A stretch of DNA of 64,000 bases from Lachnospiraceae bacterium (lineage in GTDB: Bacteria > Bacillota > Clostridia > Lachnospirales > Lachnospiraceae): assembly GCA_910575075.1 (NCBI GenBank), contig CAJTCY010000002.1:124001-188000 (forward strand). Direction: 5' to 3'. This document shows, piece after piece, positions 53,648 to 61,942 of this stretch (positions within the stretch are counted from its first letter, which is position 1; each line of letters starts with the position of its first letter). A program made the translations under genes and the position numbers. The notes under the pieces were generated by a model. That model saw nothing but the letters and a program-made list of their open reading frames with translations, had not been told where the DNA came from and did no database searches.

Positions 53648-55192
53648 TCACGCCTCCTTTCCTGATTCGCTTATCCCTAAGAAATCCTGTGTCACATATT
53701 CAATCTCGATCCGGTCTCCCGGAAAGATATAGACCTTACTGATAAGCCGGTCAATCAGGGCTTGCGTCAGTGTGTCGGCGCTGCCTACTTCCTGAACGAT
53801 CTCACGCTGTTTCAGCTTTGCTTCATAATCGCTCTGTATCTGCCTGGTCTGTGCGGTAATGGCGGCATGGACATTCCTTGCCTGCACCAGATCCGCATCA
53901 TATACCGCCTTGCGCTCCTGGTAGGTTTCCAGGTCAATCTCTCCAAGTGCATACTGTTCATAAAGCTGCCGTTTGCTGTCCTGGATAGAGCGCAGCTTAT
54001 CTTCATGCTCGGCCTGCTGGACCGTCTGCAAATTCAGCTTATCCTTGCTGCTGTCAATCCCCAGCGCCGGACACATCTGTGCCCGGATTGTTTCAAGGAC
54101 CGCCTGCTCCAGATCAGCCATTTTCACCCTTACCCCATGGCAGGGAAGGGTTTCTGCCACTTCGGAGTGACGGCAGTAAAACCACGTTCCATTTCTAAGT
54201 GACATAGCATGGTCGCAGCAGCCGCAGAATACTTTCCCGCGGAGAAGGTAGTCGCGCTGTTTTTTATTCGGAAGGGAGAAACGCCTGATCGAAGCGTTGG
54301 CTTTCTCAAACAGCTCCATGCTTACGATTGCCGGGTGGTGGTCCGGTATTTTGAACCATTCGCTTTCATCCTTTAGCTTCATGCGGCGGCTGCCGATTTC
54401 CTGTACCTTACGCTTGCCGATCACATAAGTGCCGATATACCGCTGGTCCTCCAGCATCCGCAGGACTGTTGAGCTGCTCCAGACGCCGTGTGTCCTGGAC
54501 ACATTATAGTGGTCTTTCCCTTTATCCCTCCGGTATTCCCCAGGTGTGGGGATATTCATGGCATACAGTTTCCGCGTGATCCCGGCGGCAGTATTGCCGT
54601 CAGCCGCCCATTCAAATATCTGCCGAACAATCCCTGCGACATCCCCGTCCGGTTCCATGCGCCCGTCTGCGCTCTTGCGGTAGCCATAGGGACAGATGAC
54701 GCTCTGGTATTCGCCCCGGCGCATCTTTGCGTATTTGGCGCTTTTCGTTTTCATGGACATATCCCGGCTGTAACATTCGCTGATAAGATACTTAAAGGCA
54801 ACGTCAATCCCTCCGGTATCTCCTTTAAAATTGGCGGTGTCAAAATCATCACTGACCGAGATAAACCGGGTATGGTAGAGCGGAAACACCCGCTCAATGA
54901 AATAGCCGGTCTCAATGCTGTTACGGCCAAACCGGGAGAGGTCTTTTACGATGATACAGTCGATCTTCCCGGCCTGGACCATCGTCAAAAGCTCCTGTAC
55001 CGCAGGGCGCTCAAAATTCGTGCCCGTATGGCCGTTATCAACAAATTCCAGCACTTCGCCGTTATCCCATTCCGGCAGCGACATGGCCTTTTCCCGGAGG
55101 ATCAGCTTTTGGTTGGGAATACTCAAACTCTCGGTCTTAAAGTCCTCCACGGACAGACGGATATAAAGGGCAATTACATATTTTTTGTGCAT
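53648..55192 (-). CDS. Large serine recombinase (third of three)
   Basis: This 514-aa protein has an N-terminal resolvase domain (ALYIRLSVED with the Ser nucleophile region, KDLSRFGRNSIETGYFIE), a Recombinase domain (VICPYGYRKSADG, WSSSTVLRMLEDQRYIGTYV), a zinc ribbon (FCGCCDHAMSLRNGTWFYC) and a C-terminal coiled coil. It cuts and rejoins att sites during element excision or integration. Its start overlaps the end of the preceding recombinase gene by 19 bp. It is the gene nearest the presumed element end. Confidence 0.9.
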   Translation of the reverse strand: MHKKYVIALYIRLSVEDFKTESLSIPNQKLILREKAMSLPEWDNGEVLEFVDNGHTGTNFERPAVQELLTMVQAGKIDCIIVKDLSRFGRNSIETGYFIERVFPLYHTRFISVSDDFDTANFKGDTGGIDVAFKYLISECYSRDMSMKTKSAKYAKMRRGEYQSVICPYGYRKSADGRMEPDGDVAGIVRQIFEWAADGNTAAGITRKLYAMNIPTPGEYRRDKGKDHYNVSRTHGVWSSSTVLRMLEDQRYIGTYVIGKRKVQEIGSRRMKLKDESEWFKIPDHHPAIVSMELFEKANASIRRFSLPNKKQRDYLLRGKVFCGCCDHAMSLRNGTWFYCRHSEVAETLPCHGVRVKMADLEQAVLETIRAQMCPALGIDSSKDKLNLQTVQQAEHEDKLRSIQDSKRQLYEQYALGEIDLETYQERKAVYDADLVQARNVHAAITAQTRQIQSDYEAKLKQREIVQEVGSADTLTQALIDRLISKVYIFPGDRIEIEYVTQDFLGISESGKEA

Positions 55193-56826
55193 GGTTCCAC
55201 CGCCTTTCCCTGGAATTCACTCTTGAAGCGGAAAGTTACATGGATATTCCGCTCATGGTCGATTTCGATCCGCTCAATCAGCCGGTCAATCAGTTCTGCC
55301 GTAAGCGCATGGTCTTGTGTCAGCGATTTCGCATCCTTTTCCATTGCCCGGTAGCGCACAAGCCGGCTGTCCAGGGCGTCCATATCTTTTTCAAGCGCCT
55401 CAATCTCGCCGGACAGTGTACGGATGGATTCCTCATAATCCGCTTTCAGCTCAAAGTATTCCTCGTTTGTTAAGATACCCTGGACGAAGTTCTCATACAG
55501 TCCGCGGATCAGCCGGCGTTTCTTTTCGGTTTCCTGCCGCCTGGCCGACATCTGGGTTTTCAGCCTGTCTTTGTCCTTTTTCTGTTTTGCCTCCAACTGA
55601 AAGAGGGGGAGGGACATTCCCAGGGCAACAGACAGCTCTTTTTCCAGAATAGCTGTGACCGTGGCGATAAGCTCCGTCTCCTGCATCATCACGCCTTTAC
55701 AGCTATCCTTTGCCACACGGCTGTTGGTGAGGCAGTGGAACCAGTAAACATCCGGCCCTTTCTTGCGCTCGGCGCGCTGCCGGTGGAGGCTCCTGCCGCA
55801 GTCGGCACAGAACACCTTCCCCTTGAAAATGTTTGGGGTGTAGGGCCGCTTTGGGACCGCCCGGCTTTCCTCACAGATTTGTTTCCGGTATTCCTGCACC
55901 GCTGTAAAGAGCTCATAACTGATGATTGGTTCATGGGTGCGTCTTGCAATAATCAGGTTGTCCTCCCCGGCCTTAACCTGCTGATGGTCCACGATCTTTG
56001 TCTTTCCCTGTACCAGATCGCCGGTGTAGACCTCGCTTTCCAGAATCTTCATTACGGTGCGTGTCTGCCATTTCCCGCTCCCGATCAGGCTGGGGCTGGT
56101 GATCTCTCCGGTGGATTTTTTGTAATGGCTGGGCGCTGTGATCCCCATTTCATTCAGGTTACGGACGATACGGTTCAAAGCCACATGCCCATGCGCCCAC
56201 TCAAAAATCTGCCTCACAACAGGGGCGGTATCTTCATCGATCAGCAGTTTATGGCAGTTGTCCGGGTCTTTGCGGTAGCCGTAGGGCGCCCGTGCGCCGA
56301 TATAATCGCCGTCTTTCATGGCCTGCCTTGCCTGGGCCTTGATCTTCCTGCCAATGTCCAATGCGTAAGCCTCGTTTATCATATTTTTCAGGGGAAGCAT
56401 AATACCGCTGTGGAGGCTGCCGGGGTCTGCCGTGTCAAACTGGTCCGTGACCGCAATAAAACGGACGTTGTGGGTATGGAAATACTGTTCGATATAATAA
56501 CCGGTATCAATGGAATTCCGTCCCAACCGGGAGAGGTCCTTGACAATCACACAGTCAATATGGCCCGCCTCAATATCAGAAAGCATCTGCTGGAAGCCGG
56601 GGCGGTGGAAGTTCGTGCCTGTCGCCCCATTGTCGATATAGGTATCATAGACAACGAAATCCGGCTTGTCCGCAAGGAAATCATCCAGCACCAGCTTCTG
56701 GTTTTCTACGGAACAGCCCCGCTTTTTATTATCCTCCACAGAAAGACGGATATAGAGCGCCACATACACATATAAGGACGGGGCCGGCATGGGAGCCAAC
56801 CTCTGTTTCCTGCTCTTTCTTGCCAT
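55174..56826 (-). CDS. Large serine recombinase (second of three)
   Basis: This 550-aa protein has a resolvase domain (YVALYIRLSVEDNKKRG, VKDLSRLGRNSIDTGYYIEQ), a Recombinase domain (RAPYGYRKDPDNCH, WQTRTVMKILESEVYTGDLV), a zinc ribbon (FCADCGRSLHRQ ... HCLTNSRVAKDSC) and a coiled coil (KQKKDKDRLKTQMSARRQET). It begins one base after the end of the first recombinase and overlaps the third by 19 bp, so the three are translated together. Confidence 0.9.
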   Translation of the reverse strand: MARKSRKQRLAPMPAPSLYVYVALYIRLSVEDNKKRGCSVENQKLVLDDFLADKPDFVVYDTYIDNGATGTNFHRPGFQQMLSDIEAGHIDCVIVKDLSRLGRNSIDTGYYIEQYFHTHNVRFIAVTDQFDTADPGSLHSGIMLPLKNMINEAYALDIGRKIKAQARQAMKDGDYIGARAPYGYRKDPDNCHKLLIDEDTAPVVRQIFEWAHGHVALNRIVRNLNEMGITAPSHYKKSTGEITSPSLIGSGKWQTRTVMKILESEVYTGDLVQGKTKIVDHQQVKAGEDNLIIARRTHEPIISYELFTAVQEYRKQICEESRAVPKRPYTPNIFKGKVFCADCGRSLHRQRAERKKGPDVYWFHCLTNSRVAKDSCKGVMMQETELIATVTAILEKELSVALGMSLPLFQLEAKQKKDKDRLKTQMSARRQETEKKRRLIRGLYENFVQGILTNEEYFELKADYEESIRTLSGEIEALEKDMDALDSRLVRYRAMEKDAKSLTQDHALTAELIDRLIERIEIDHERNIHVTFRFKSEFQGKAVEPCTKNM

Positions 56827-58455
56827 TTAGCCCACCTTCCTTTCTTTGCCCTGTATGGCAATCTGTTCCGCCAGGGAAACCGCTTTCTGATATTCATCCT
56901 GGTAATTAAATTCAATGTGCAGCTCGTCTTTCCCCATTACCCGTATGCTGCGGATAAGCTGCATGACCGCCCTCCGGTCAATTTCCTCCATTGTGGAGAA
57001 TTGCATGAAGTGGTTGATCCAGCGGTTCCGCTCGCTGCGGTTCTCCAGTACGTCCGTCAGCTTTTCGTTCCACTCGGCAACCGCTTTCTGCAGCAGTTCA
57101 ATATCCGCATTGTATTTCCGCTTATAGGAGAGGAATTCTTCTTTGGTGAGAATCCCGCCCACCAGGTTTTCATAGAGTTTTGCCTTGAAACCCTCAACCT
57201 GCGCCATACGTTTCTCATTTGCTTTGATCTGCCCGGCGTATTCCTGGGCCAGTTCCCGGTTGATCCGCTCCTGGCTGATACTGGACAGCAGCGCATCCAG
57301 GGAAGCCACATTTTCAATATGCCCTTTCAGGCTGCCCTGCACGCACTCGATCAGGTCGGATTCTTTCAGCATGACGGAAGATTTACACCCGTTCTTTTTG
57401 CCGGTAGGACAATAATAGTAGTGGTATTCCTTATCCTTATAGCGGTTGGTCTTGCGCGTCATACGGCAGCCGCAGCAGCCGCAGATCAAAATGCCGGAGA
57501 ACAGGTAGACTTTATCCGATTTTGGGGAGGTTCTGGTATCAATCCTGCGGAGGCGCTGCACCAGGTCAAAATCATGTTTCTGGATGATCGCCTCATGGGC
57601 GCCCTCCACACGGACCCATTCAGAGGAAGGCCTGTCCTCACGTTCTTTCAGCTTGAAGTGGGGCGTGGTCTGTTTTCCCTGCACCAGCGTTCCGGTATAG
57701 GTTTCATCCTGCAAAATACGGATGATCGTAGTGGCAGACCATTTACAGTCCTTGCGGTCCGTATAGCCGCCTTTGGCGTGGGGCATCCCGTGGTTGCGCT
57801 TATAGGCCAGAGGGGAGAGAATACCCATCCGGTTCAGCTCGTCCGCAATATGGGAAGCGCTGAACCCCTCCAGGCGCTTTCTGAAAATATCCCGCACTAC
57901 ATTGGCAGCGTACCCGTCAACCTCCAGGCTCTTGTGTTTGTCGCCAACTTTGATATAGCCGTAGATGGTAAAGGCTCCTACAAAATCCCCGCTGCGCCGC
58001 TTCACTTCCAGGGCGCTCCGGGTCTTGACGGAAATGTCCCGGCTGTATGCCTCGTTCATAATGTTTTTTACCGATACGGTAAGGTCATCGGCAGCGTCAT
58101 TCTCCGTGTCCACGTTATCATTGATGGCGATAAAGCGGACGCCGTAGGCGGGAAATACCCGGCGCATATAGCGTCCGGTTTCTATGTACTCACGCCCCAG
58201 GCGGGAGAGGTCCTTGACGATCACACAGTTGGCCTCACCCTGCTCGATCATCCGCATCATTTCCTGGAATGCCGGGCGGTCAAAGAGAACCCCGCTGTAA
58301 CCGTCGTCAATCTTTTCCGCCACGACTTCAATCTCCGGGTGCCGGGCAATGTAATCATCGATCAGCCGCCGCTGGTTGGCGACGCTGTCGCTTTCCACCG
58401 TCTTATCATCGGTATAAGAAAGACGGATGTACTTAATGGCTTTGTAAACCTGCAT
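56827..58455 (-). CDS. Large serine recombinase (first of three)
   Basis: From ATG 58455 (AAAGGAG upstream; an in-frame ATG at 58536 precedes the conserved domain by 27 residues) this is a 542-aa protein. It has a resolvase domain (AIKYIRLSYTDDKTVESDS, VKDLSRLGREYIETGRYMR), a Recombinase domain (GAFTIYGYIKVGDKHKS, WSATTIIRILQDETYTGTLV), a zinc ribbon (CGCCGCRMTRKTNRY ... YYCPTGKKNGC) and a coiled coil. It is the promoter-proximal member of the trio. Confidence 0.9.
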   Translation of the reverse strand: MQVYKAIKYIRLSYTDDKTVESDSVANQRRLIDDYIARHPEIEVVAEKIDDGYSGVLFDRPAFQEMMRMIEQGEANCVIVKDLSRLGREYIETGRYMRRVFPAYGVRFIAINDNVDTENDAADDLTVSVKNIMNEAYSRDISVKTRSALEVKRRSGDFVGAFTIYGYIKVGDKHKSLEVDGYAANVVRDIFRKRLEGFSASHIADELNRMGILSPLAYKRNHGMPHAKGGYTDRKDCKWSATTIIRILQDETYTGTLVQGKQTTPHFKLKEREDRPSSEWVRVEGAHEAIIQKHDFDLVQRLRRIDTRTSPKSDKVYLFSGILICGCCGCRMTRKTNRYKDKEYHYYYCPTGKKNGCKSSVMLKESDLIECVQGSLKGHIENVASLDALLSSISQERINRELAQEYAGQIKANEKRMAQVEGFKAKLYENLVGGILTKEEFLSYKRKYNADIELLQKAVAEWNEKLTDVLENRSERNRWINHFMQFSTMEEIDRRAVMQLIRSIRVMGKDELHIEFNYQDEYQKAVSLAEQIAIQGKERKVG

Positions 58456-58593
58456 AAAAAAACACTCCTTTCGTTGCGCAGAAAAATCCCCGCAATCCAA
58501 GAAGTGTGGCTGTGCCGTATTCGATTCCTTTTCCAATTTCTATTGTACCACGACCCTGCGGGAAAGTCAGCCCTTTTCCTAAAATAATCCGGC

Positions 58594-58809
58594 TCACCGT
58601 AAGATTCCCTTGATACATTCTTCCAGGGTGGCGCCGCCTGCGGCAAAGCTGGCCTGTACGGTGAACCGCCCGCATTTGAAGCGGTAAGGGTCTTTGATCT
58701 GCCGTACAAATTCGGCGATCCGTTCCTCACGGGAAAGCTCCTTATCAACGGCAACCTCCCGGATGTCCACCAGTGCGCCGGTTCTGCCGGCAACAACCGT
58801 ATTTTCCAT
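58594..58809 (-). CDS. Small conserved protein of mobile elements (DUF6870-like)
   Basis: From ATG 58809, which has GAAGGAGTT upstream, this is a 71-aa protein with IREVAVDKELSREERIAEF, IKDPYRFKCGRFTVQ and TLEECIKGIL. It resembles small hypothetical proteins found next to recombinases in clostridial conjugative elements; the DUF6870 label is from memory and not certain. It ends 138 bp before the first recombinase and is probably in the same transcript. Function unknown. Confidence 0.6.
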   Translation of the reverse strand: MENTVVAGRTGALVDIREVAVDKELSREERIAEFVRQIKDPYRFKCGRFTVQASFAAGGATLEECIKGILR

Positions 58810-58851
58810 AATACCAACTCCTTCCTGAAAATTTCTGGCTATCGAAACCAC

Positions 58852-59412
58852 ATGAATAAGTCGGGCCTGCGCTCATACACTCACAGACCCGGCCCATTGT
58901 ATCTGATTTCGATCAGCTGCCGTATTTGCCACGCCCCCCGGCAGGCCCTGAACGAACAGGGCGGGGCTGTTACAGGCTGCGGATAGCGTTGCCGCATCAT
59001 AGCCCCGCATACGCCGCCGCTTTGCCAGAGCAGGCGCACGCCGCAGGAACTCTCCCCAAGTCTTTAGGGAGCCGTGAGGAAGTACCATTATGATCTGTGC
59101 CGTTGTCGCGTCCGGCCTGCCACAGCCGGTTTTGTGGGTTGCGTTTACCGCTCGGACAGCCTGGATTCATCACCTCCTTAGGCCGCCTGTCACCGCGCCG
59201 CCCCATCTGCCGCTCGGAACACAGAATGAAGTACCTGTAACAGCGTGTATTCGGTTGTCAAGGAGCAAGCGAGGGGCGTGGCAGTTATGACAGTTTTTCA
59301 GTTGGGGCGGGCGGTTGCATGTGCGCCGCCACACCCGCCAGGCTTGTCCCGCCGGATAAATATGTCCCTCTATTATTCATTTCATTTTTGAGGGTTATTT
59401 TCGGGGGCAGGA
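58852..59412. other. GC-rich stretch without a convincing gene
   Basis: This 560-bp segment is clearly richer in GC than its surroundings. On the minus strand it holds TTGACA near 59260 and an AAGGAGGTG near 59180 that overlaps an ATG of a 57-codon frame (MNPGCPSGKRNPQNRLWQAG). Another frame covers 58873-59088. Neither has family features I recognise. It probably serves as the leader of the DUF-recombinase transcript and might include element-processing sites. Confidence 0.35.
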
Positions 59413-59832
59413 TTAAATTTCTTCCAGAATTTTTTTCAGGTGCCGGAGCCCCCGCTGGATTCCCTCATGCACGGAGCTTACCGCCGAGTGTTCGCTTTTG
59501 GCAATTTCGGAAAGGCTCATACCCAGCAGATAGTGCGAGCATATCCGGTTCCGCTGCTTTTCAGGCAAAAGGGTAATGGCCTGGTACAGCCGTCCACGTT
59601 CTTCCTCTTGGATCAGAATATCTTCCGGCGCAAGCACAATCACAAGGGCATCCCGTTCAACATTCACGTCATAATCCAGAGAAAAATAGGCTTTGTGCCG
59701 ATATGTACGCAGGAAATAGGCGGCCTCCGCCAGCTTATATTCCCGGAGCAGATCAGCCACCTCGTCCGGTACTTCAACAACAGTATCTTTCGTATAAAAC
59801 GGGTAATAGTCCCGCAGGTTAATTTCTTTCAT
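59413..59832 (-). CDS. Sigma-70 region-4-like regulator of a conjugative element
   Basis: From ATG 59832 (CGGAGGAATT upstream) this is a 139-aa protein; the frame is open further upstream but that part is compositionally odd and lacks a ribosome binding site. The C-terminal 60 residues form a sigma region 4 helix-turn-helix (LLPEKQRNRICSHYLLGMSL, SEIAKSEHSAVSSVHEGI). The N-terminal half (NLRDYYPFYTKDTVVEVPDE) is typical of small sigma-like proteins in Tn916/Tn1549-type elements. It probably controls transfer or recombination genes. Confidence 0.8.
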   Translation of the reverse strand: MKEINLRDYYPFYTKDTVVEVPDEVADLLREYKLAEAAYFLRTYRHKAYFSLDYDVNVERDALVIVLAPEDILIQEEERGRLYQAITLLPEKQRNRICSHYLLGMSLSEIAKSEHSAVSSVHEGIQRGLRHLKKILEEI

Positions 59833-60052
59833 GGGTAATTCCTCCGATTTCGATTTTTTTAGTTGATAGGCAAAATCGAAATCAGAGGGCGGGGAGCGAC
59901 ACCCCGGACTATCACCTGCAGCAGAGGCAGCAGGAAAGTTTGAATGTTTTGTAGATAAGAAAAGAGCGCGTACCCGTTTTGTTACAGGCGCGCGCTTAAT
60001 GGAACATTTTGCTGATTGCTGGGAGAAAAAATAAAAATATGTCGATACAAAA

Positions 60053-60081
60053 AGTGCCGCAGCTTTTTGAACTGCGGCACT
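60053..60081 (-). terminator. Strong terminator in the spacer left of the winged helix gene
   Basis: A perfect 10-bp stem AGTGCCGCAG/CTGCGGCACT (60053-60062, 60072-60081) is followed on the minus strand by TTTTTG. It would stop transcripts arriving from the response-regulator region before the sigma-like gene. Confidence 0.75.
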
Positions 60082-60148
60082 AAAATACATTTGGCTATTT
60101 TTTTGTCGTTTCCTGTGAAAATATAGGACTTTTCTAATGTGCATGTCT

Positions 60149-60226
60149 GCCCCCATATCTGGGGGAGTATAAATGGATTTGTCACTATACTTTGATATAT
60201 CCCCCAACCTGTTACATGGGGGATAT
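60149..60226. repeat. Four GGGGGAtat-type boxes arranged as two inverted repeats
   Basis: CCCCC-ATATCT-GGGGG at 60150-60165 and ATATCCCCCA/TGGGGGATAT at 60197-60206 and 60217-60226 give four copies of a YGGGGGAkAT core in alternating orientation within 80 bp, in an AT-rich spacer. They lie between the winged helix gene (ending 60300) and the sigma-like gene. This looks like a binding array for a dimeric regulator, perhaps one encoded by the neighbouring genes. The remaining spacer 59833-60299 holds no convincing gene. Confidence 0.5.
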
Positions 60227-60299
60227 TATACAGGGGCATATTCGCTTTTTATCGCCAGCCTTTCCCGGTAATGTCCTAAAAATGCCCTAAATTTATCTG

Positions 60300-60791
60300 T
60301 CATATTCCAGCATCGAATTTATAACCGACGCCCCGCACACTGATAACATATTCAGGTGCTTCAGGTGCAATTTGAAGTTTCTGGCGAAGGCGGCTCAACA
60401 GATTATGGATTGTTTTCGGTGTAACGTCAATATATTCTTCGCCCCAAACATGGTAAGCTATGGTCTCAAAGGTCAATACCCGTTTCTTGTTGACAATCAG
60501 TAAGTGGAGTGCATCGAATTCTTTAGCTGTTAATTCTATCTCCTGACCGCCGACACACACCGTTCTTTCTTCCAGGCAAAAATACAGATCACCTTCCCGG
60601 ATTTCCAATAATGGTTGAACTGAACCATTCTGGAAACCGTGACATTTAGAAACAGTACATAGGAAAATATCGGGAAAATCACTCAGATTTTCTCTATTAA
60701 GAATATACTGCAATAAATCTTTCTGCTGCTCTGTATCAAGCAAAGCAAACAATTTTTTTCCAATTTGTCTGCCGGATTCAGATATATCCAA
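60300..60791 (-). CDS. OmpR/PhoB-type winged helix protein without receiver domain, possible frameshift at its start
   Basis: The frame encodes about 163 aa: a helical N-terminal region (residues 1-70) with no receiver domain, then a PhoB-type winged helix (about 75-160; LTAKEFDALHLLIVNKKRVL, TPKTIHNLLSRLRQKL, ISVRGVGYKFDAG). The first usable codon is TTG 60791 with no ribosome binding site. A strong AAAGGAGGTGGTGAC precedes ATG 60808, whose frame stops after three codons; adding one base near 60801-60805 would give MGKLAVLDISESG in frame. So either TTG is used or one base has been lost. Confidence 0.75.
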   Translation of the reverse strand: MDISESGRQIGKKLFALLDTEQQKDLLQYILNRENLSDFPDIFLCTVSKCHGFQNGSVQPLLEIREGDLYFCLEERTVCVGGQEIELTAKEFDALHLLIVNKKRVLTFETIAYHVWGEEYIDVTPKTIHNLLSRLRQKLQIAPEAPEYVISVRGVGYKFDAGI

Positions 60792-60852
60792 TACGGCTAA
60801 TTTCCCATGTCACCACCTCCTTCAAATCAACTTTATTTCAAGATTTTTACCA

Positions 60853-61632
60853 TTATTTTGAATCTTCAACAAAATACATAATTCTCCGTATCAGCTCCGG
60901 GATATTTACCGGGGCGGTGATATAGTCGTTCACGCCCTCATGCCGGTATTCATATTCCGTGGCAAGGTCGCCGTTCTCGGTGAGGATAAAGAACGGCAGA
61001 AGCCGGACAGTGGGATTCTTCATTTGGAACATCCCCGCCACCCGCCGCAGCGCATGAAACAACTCCATTGCTGTACCGTCCGGCAGTTCCACATCACACA
61101 AAATCAGTTCTATTTCCTTATCCTCAAAAATCCGGCGCTTGGCCTCTGCAATCGAGGAAACCAGAATCAGGTCAAAGCCTTTTTGCAGCATAGCCGCTCG
61201 CAGCACTCCGGCGCTGGTATCTTCCGCATGGACAAAGAGCAGCGTATGAAAAGTTGGGGCCTTTTCACCGGATAGCTGCCGGTAGGCGTATTCCACCAGC
61301 ATATCCTGTAGCAGCATCCCTTTCATTTTGTCCATACACAGCGTCGCGCCCCGTTGCTTGGCCTCCTGTTCGTAGTCCTCTTTATCATGGCAGGACACCA
61401 GAATAAAAGGCAGCTCCTTGTCTGCGGCCCGCACCTCGTCCAGAAAGTCCATGCCGGAACCGTCCGGCAGGTCGAGATCACAGCAGATTACCAGAGGCAT
61501 TTCCTCTTGGATAGCTGTCCGAGCTTCTTTCAGTGTGGAAGCCGTTTCTGCCGGGTAGCCTCGCCGTTGTAAATATTTTTGCAGGCACCATATATAGGTG
61601 TCGCTGTCGTCGATCAGCAGTATCTTTTTCAT
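60853..61632 (-). CDS. Tandem-receiver (REC-REC) response regulator without output domain
   Basis: This 259-aa protein has two CheY-like domains and nothing else. The first (1-120) has Asp8/Asp9, the phospho-acceptor Asp52 in CCDLDLPDGSG, FILVSC and the switch lysine in CMDK. The second (about 130-257) has ELILCDVELPDGT and PFFILTENGD, but YITAPVN where the invariant Lys should be (Ala instead). The second domain may be unable to respond normally. It lies just upstream of the receiver-less winged helix gene, so the two may act as one split regulator. Confidence 0.85.
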   Translation of the reverse strand: MKKILLIDDSDTYIWCLQKYLQRRGYPAETASTLKEARTAIQEEMPLVICCDLDLPDGSGMDFLDEVRAADKELPFILVSCHDKEDYEQEAKQRGATLCMDKMKGMLLQDMLVEYAYRQLSGEKAPTFHTLLFVHAEDTSAGVLRAAMLQKGFDLILVSSIAEAKRRIFEDKEIELILCDVELPDGTAMELFHALRRVAGMFQMKNPTVRLLPFFILTENGDLATEYEYRHEGVNDYITAPVNIPELIRRIMYFVEDSK

Positions 61633-61638
61633 GTGTCC

Positions 61639-61893
61639 TCACCCCACGGTGATTTCCTTTTTCTCCGCTGCATACACAATCCCACTCATAGCCTGCGCCA
61701 CGGTATCAAAAAGACAGCCAGGTTTCTTATCCAACTGGATCACGCCCGTTTCCAGCCGGGATGTTTTCACAAGGGCCTGAAAGAGAAAATCCAGCTTATC
61801 CGTCTGGCTGCGGATTCCCCTTGTAAATTGTTTTACAGTTTCCCTATGGGCTATTGTAAAACCCAAATGTCCGCGAAATGTTACAGCGGACAA
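61639..61893 (-). pseudogene. Sensor histidine kinase fragment (dimerisation helix only)
   Basis: The last 62 codons read IRSQTDKLDFLFQALVKTSR then LETGVIQLDKKPGCLF, the second helix of a HisKA dimerisation domain. The phospho-acceptor His, membrane sensor and ATPase domain are all missing. The first 20 codons do not look like a kinase and coincide with inverted repeats GTTTTACA/TGTAAAAC (61830-61837, 61855-61862). It ends 6 bp before the REC-REC gene. The kinase appears to have been deleted on both sides. Confidence 0.7.
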
Positions 61894-61903
61894 AAAATTT
61901 TTT
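61870..61903 (+). terminator. Hairpin with T-tract at the kinase-permease junction
   Basis: TGTCCGC pairs with GCGGACA (near 61868-61874 and 61886-61892) and AAAAAATTTTTTT follows on the plus strand. Facing left, it separates the ABC permeases from the kinase fragment. It might be a leftover element end rather than a working terminator. Confidence 0.35.
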
Positions 61904-61942
61904 TAAGCTATTCCATTTGCCCACTTGATAATCCTCTTGTTC

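Noticed and set aside
56917-58587. Long plus-strand open frame opposite the first serine recombinase
   Set aside because: It is an antisense shadow of a clearly recognisable recombinase, has no ribosome binding site and no family features.
58852-59412. Two small minus-strand frames (57 and 71 codons) as genes
   Set aside because: They overlap each other, have poor or badly spaced ribosome binding sites and no recognisable motif, so they are described only within the GC-rich spacer.
59982-60239. 85-aa minus-strand frame in the spacer
   Set aside because: It runs through the strong hairpin at 60053-60081 and the G5 boxes, lacks a ribosome binding site and shows no domain.
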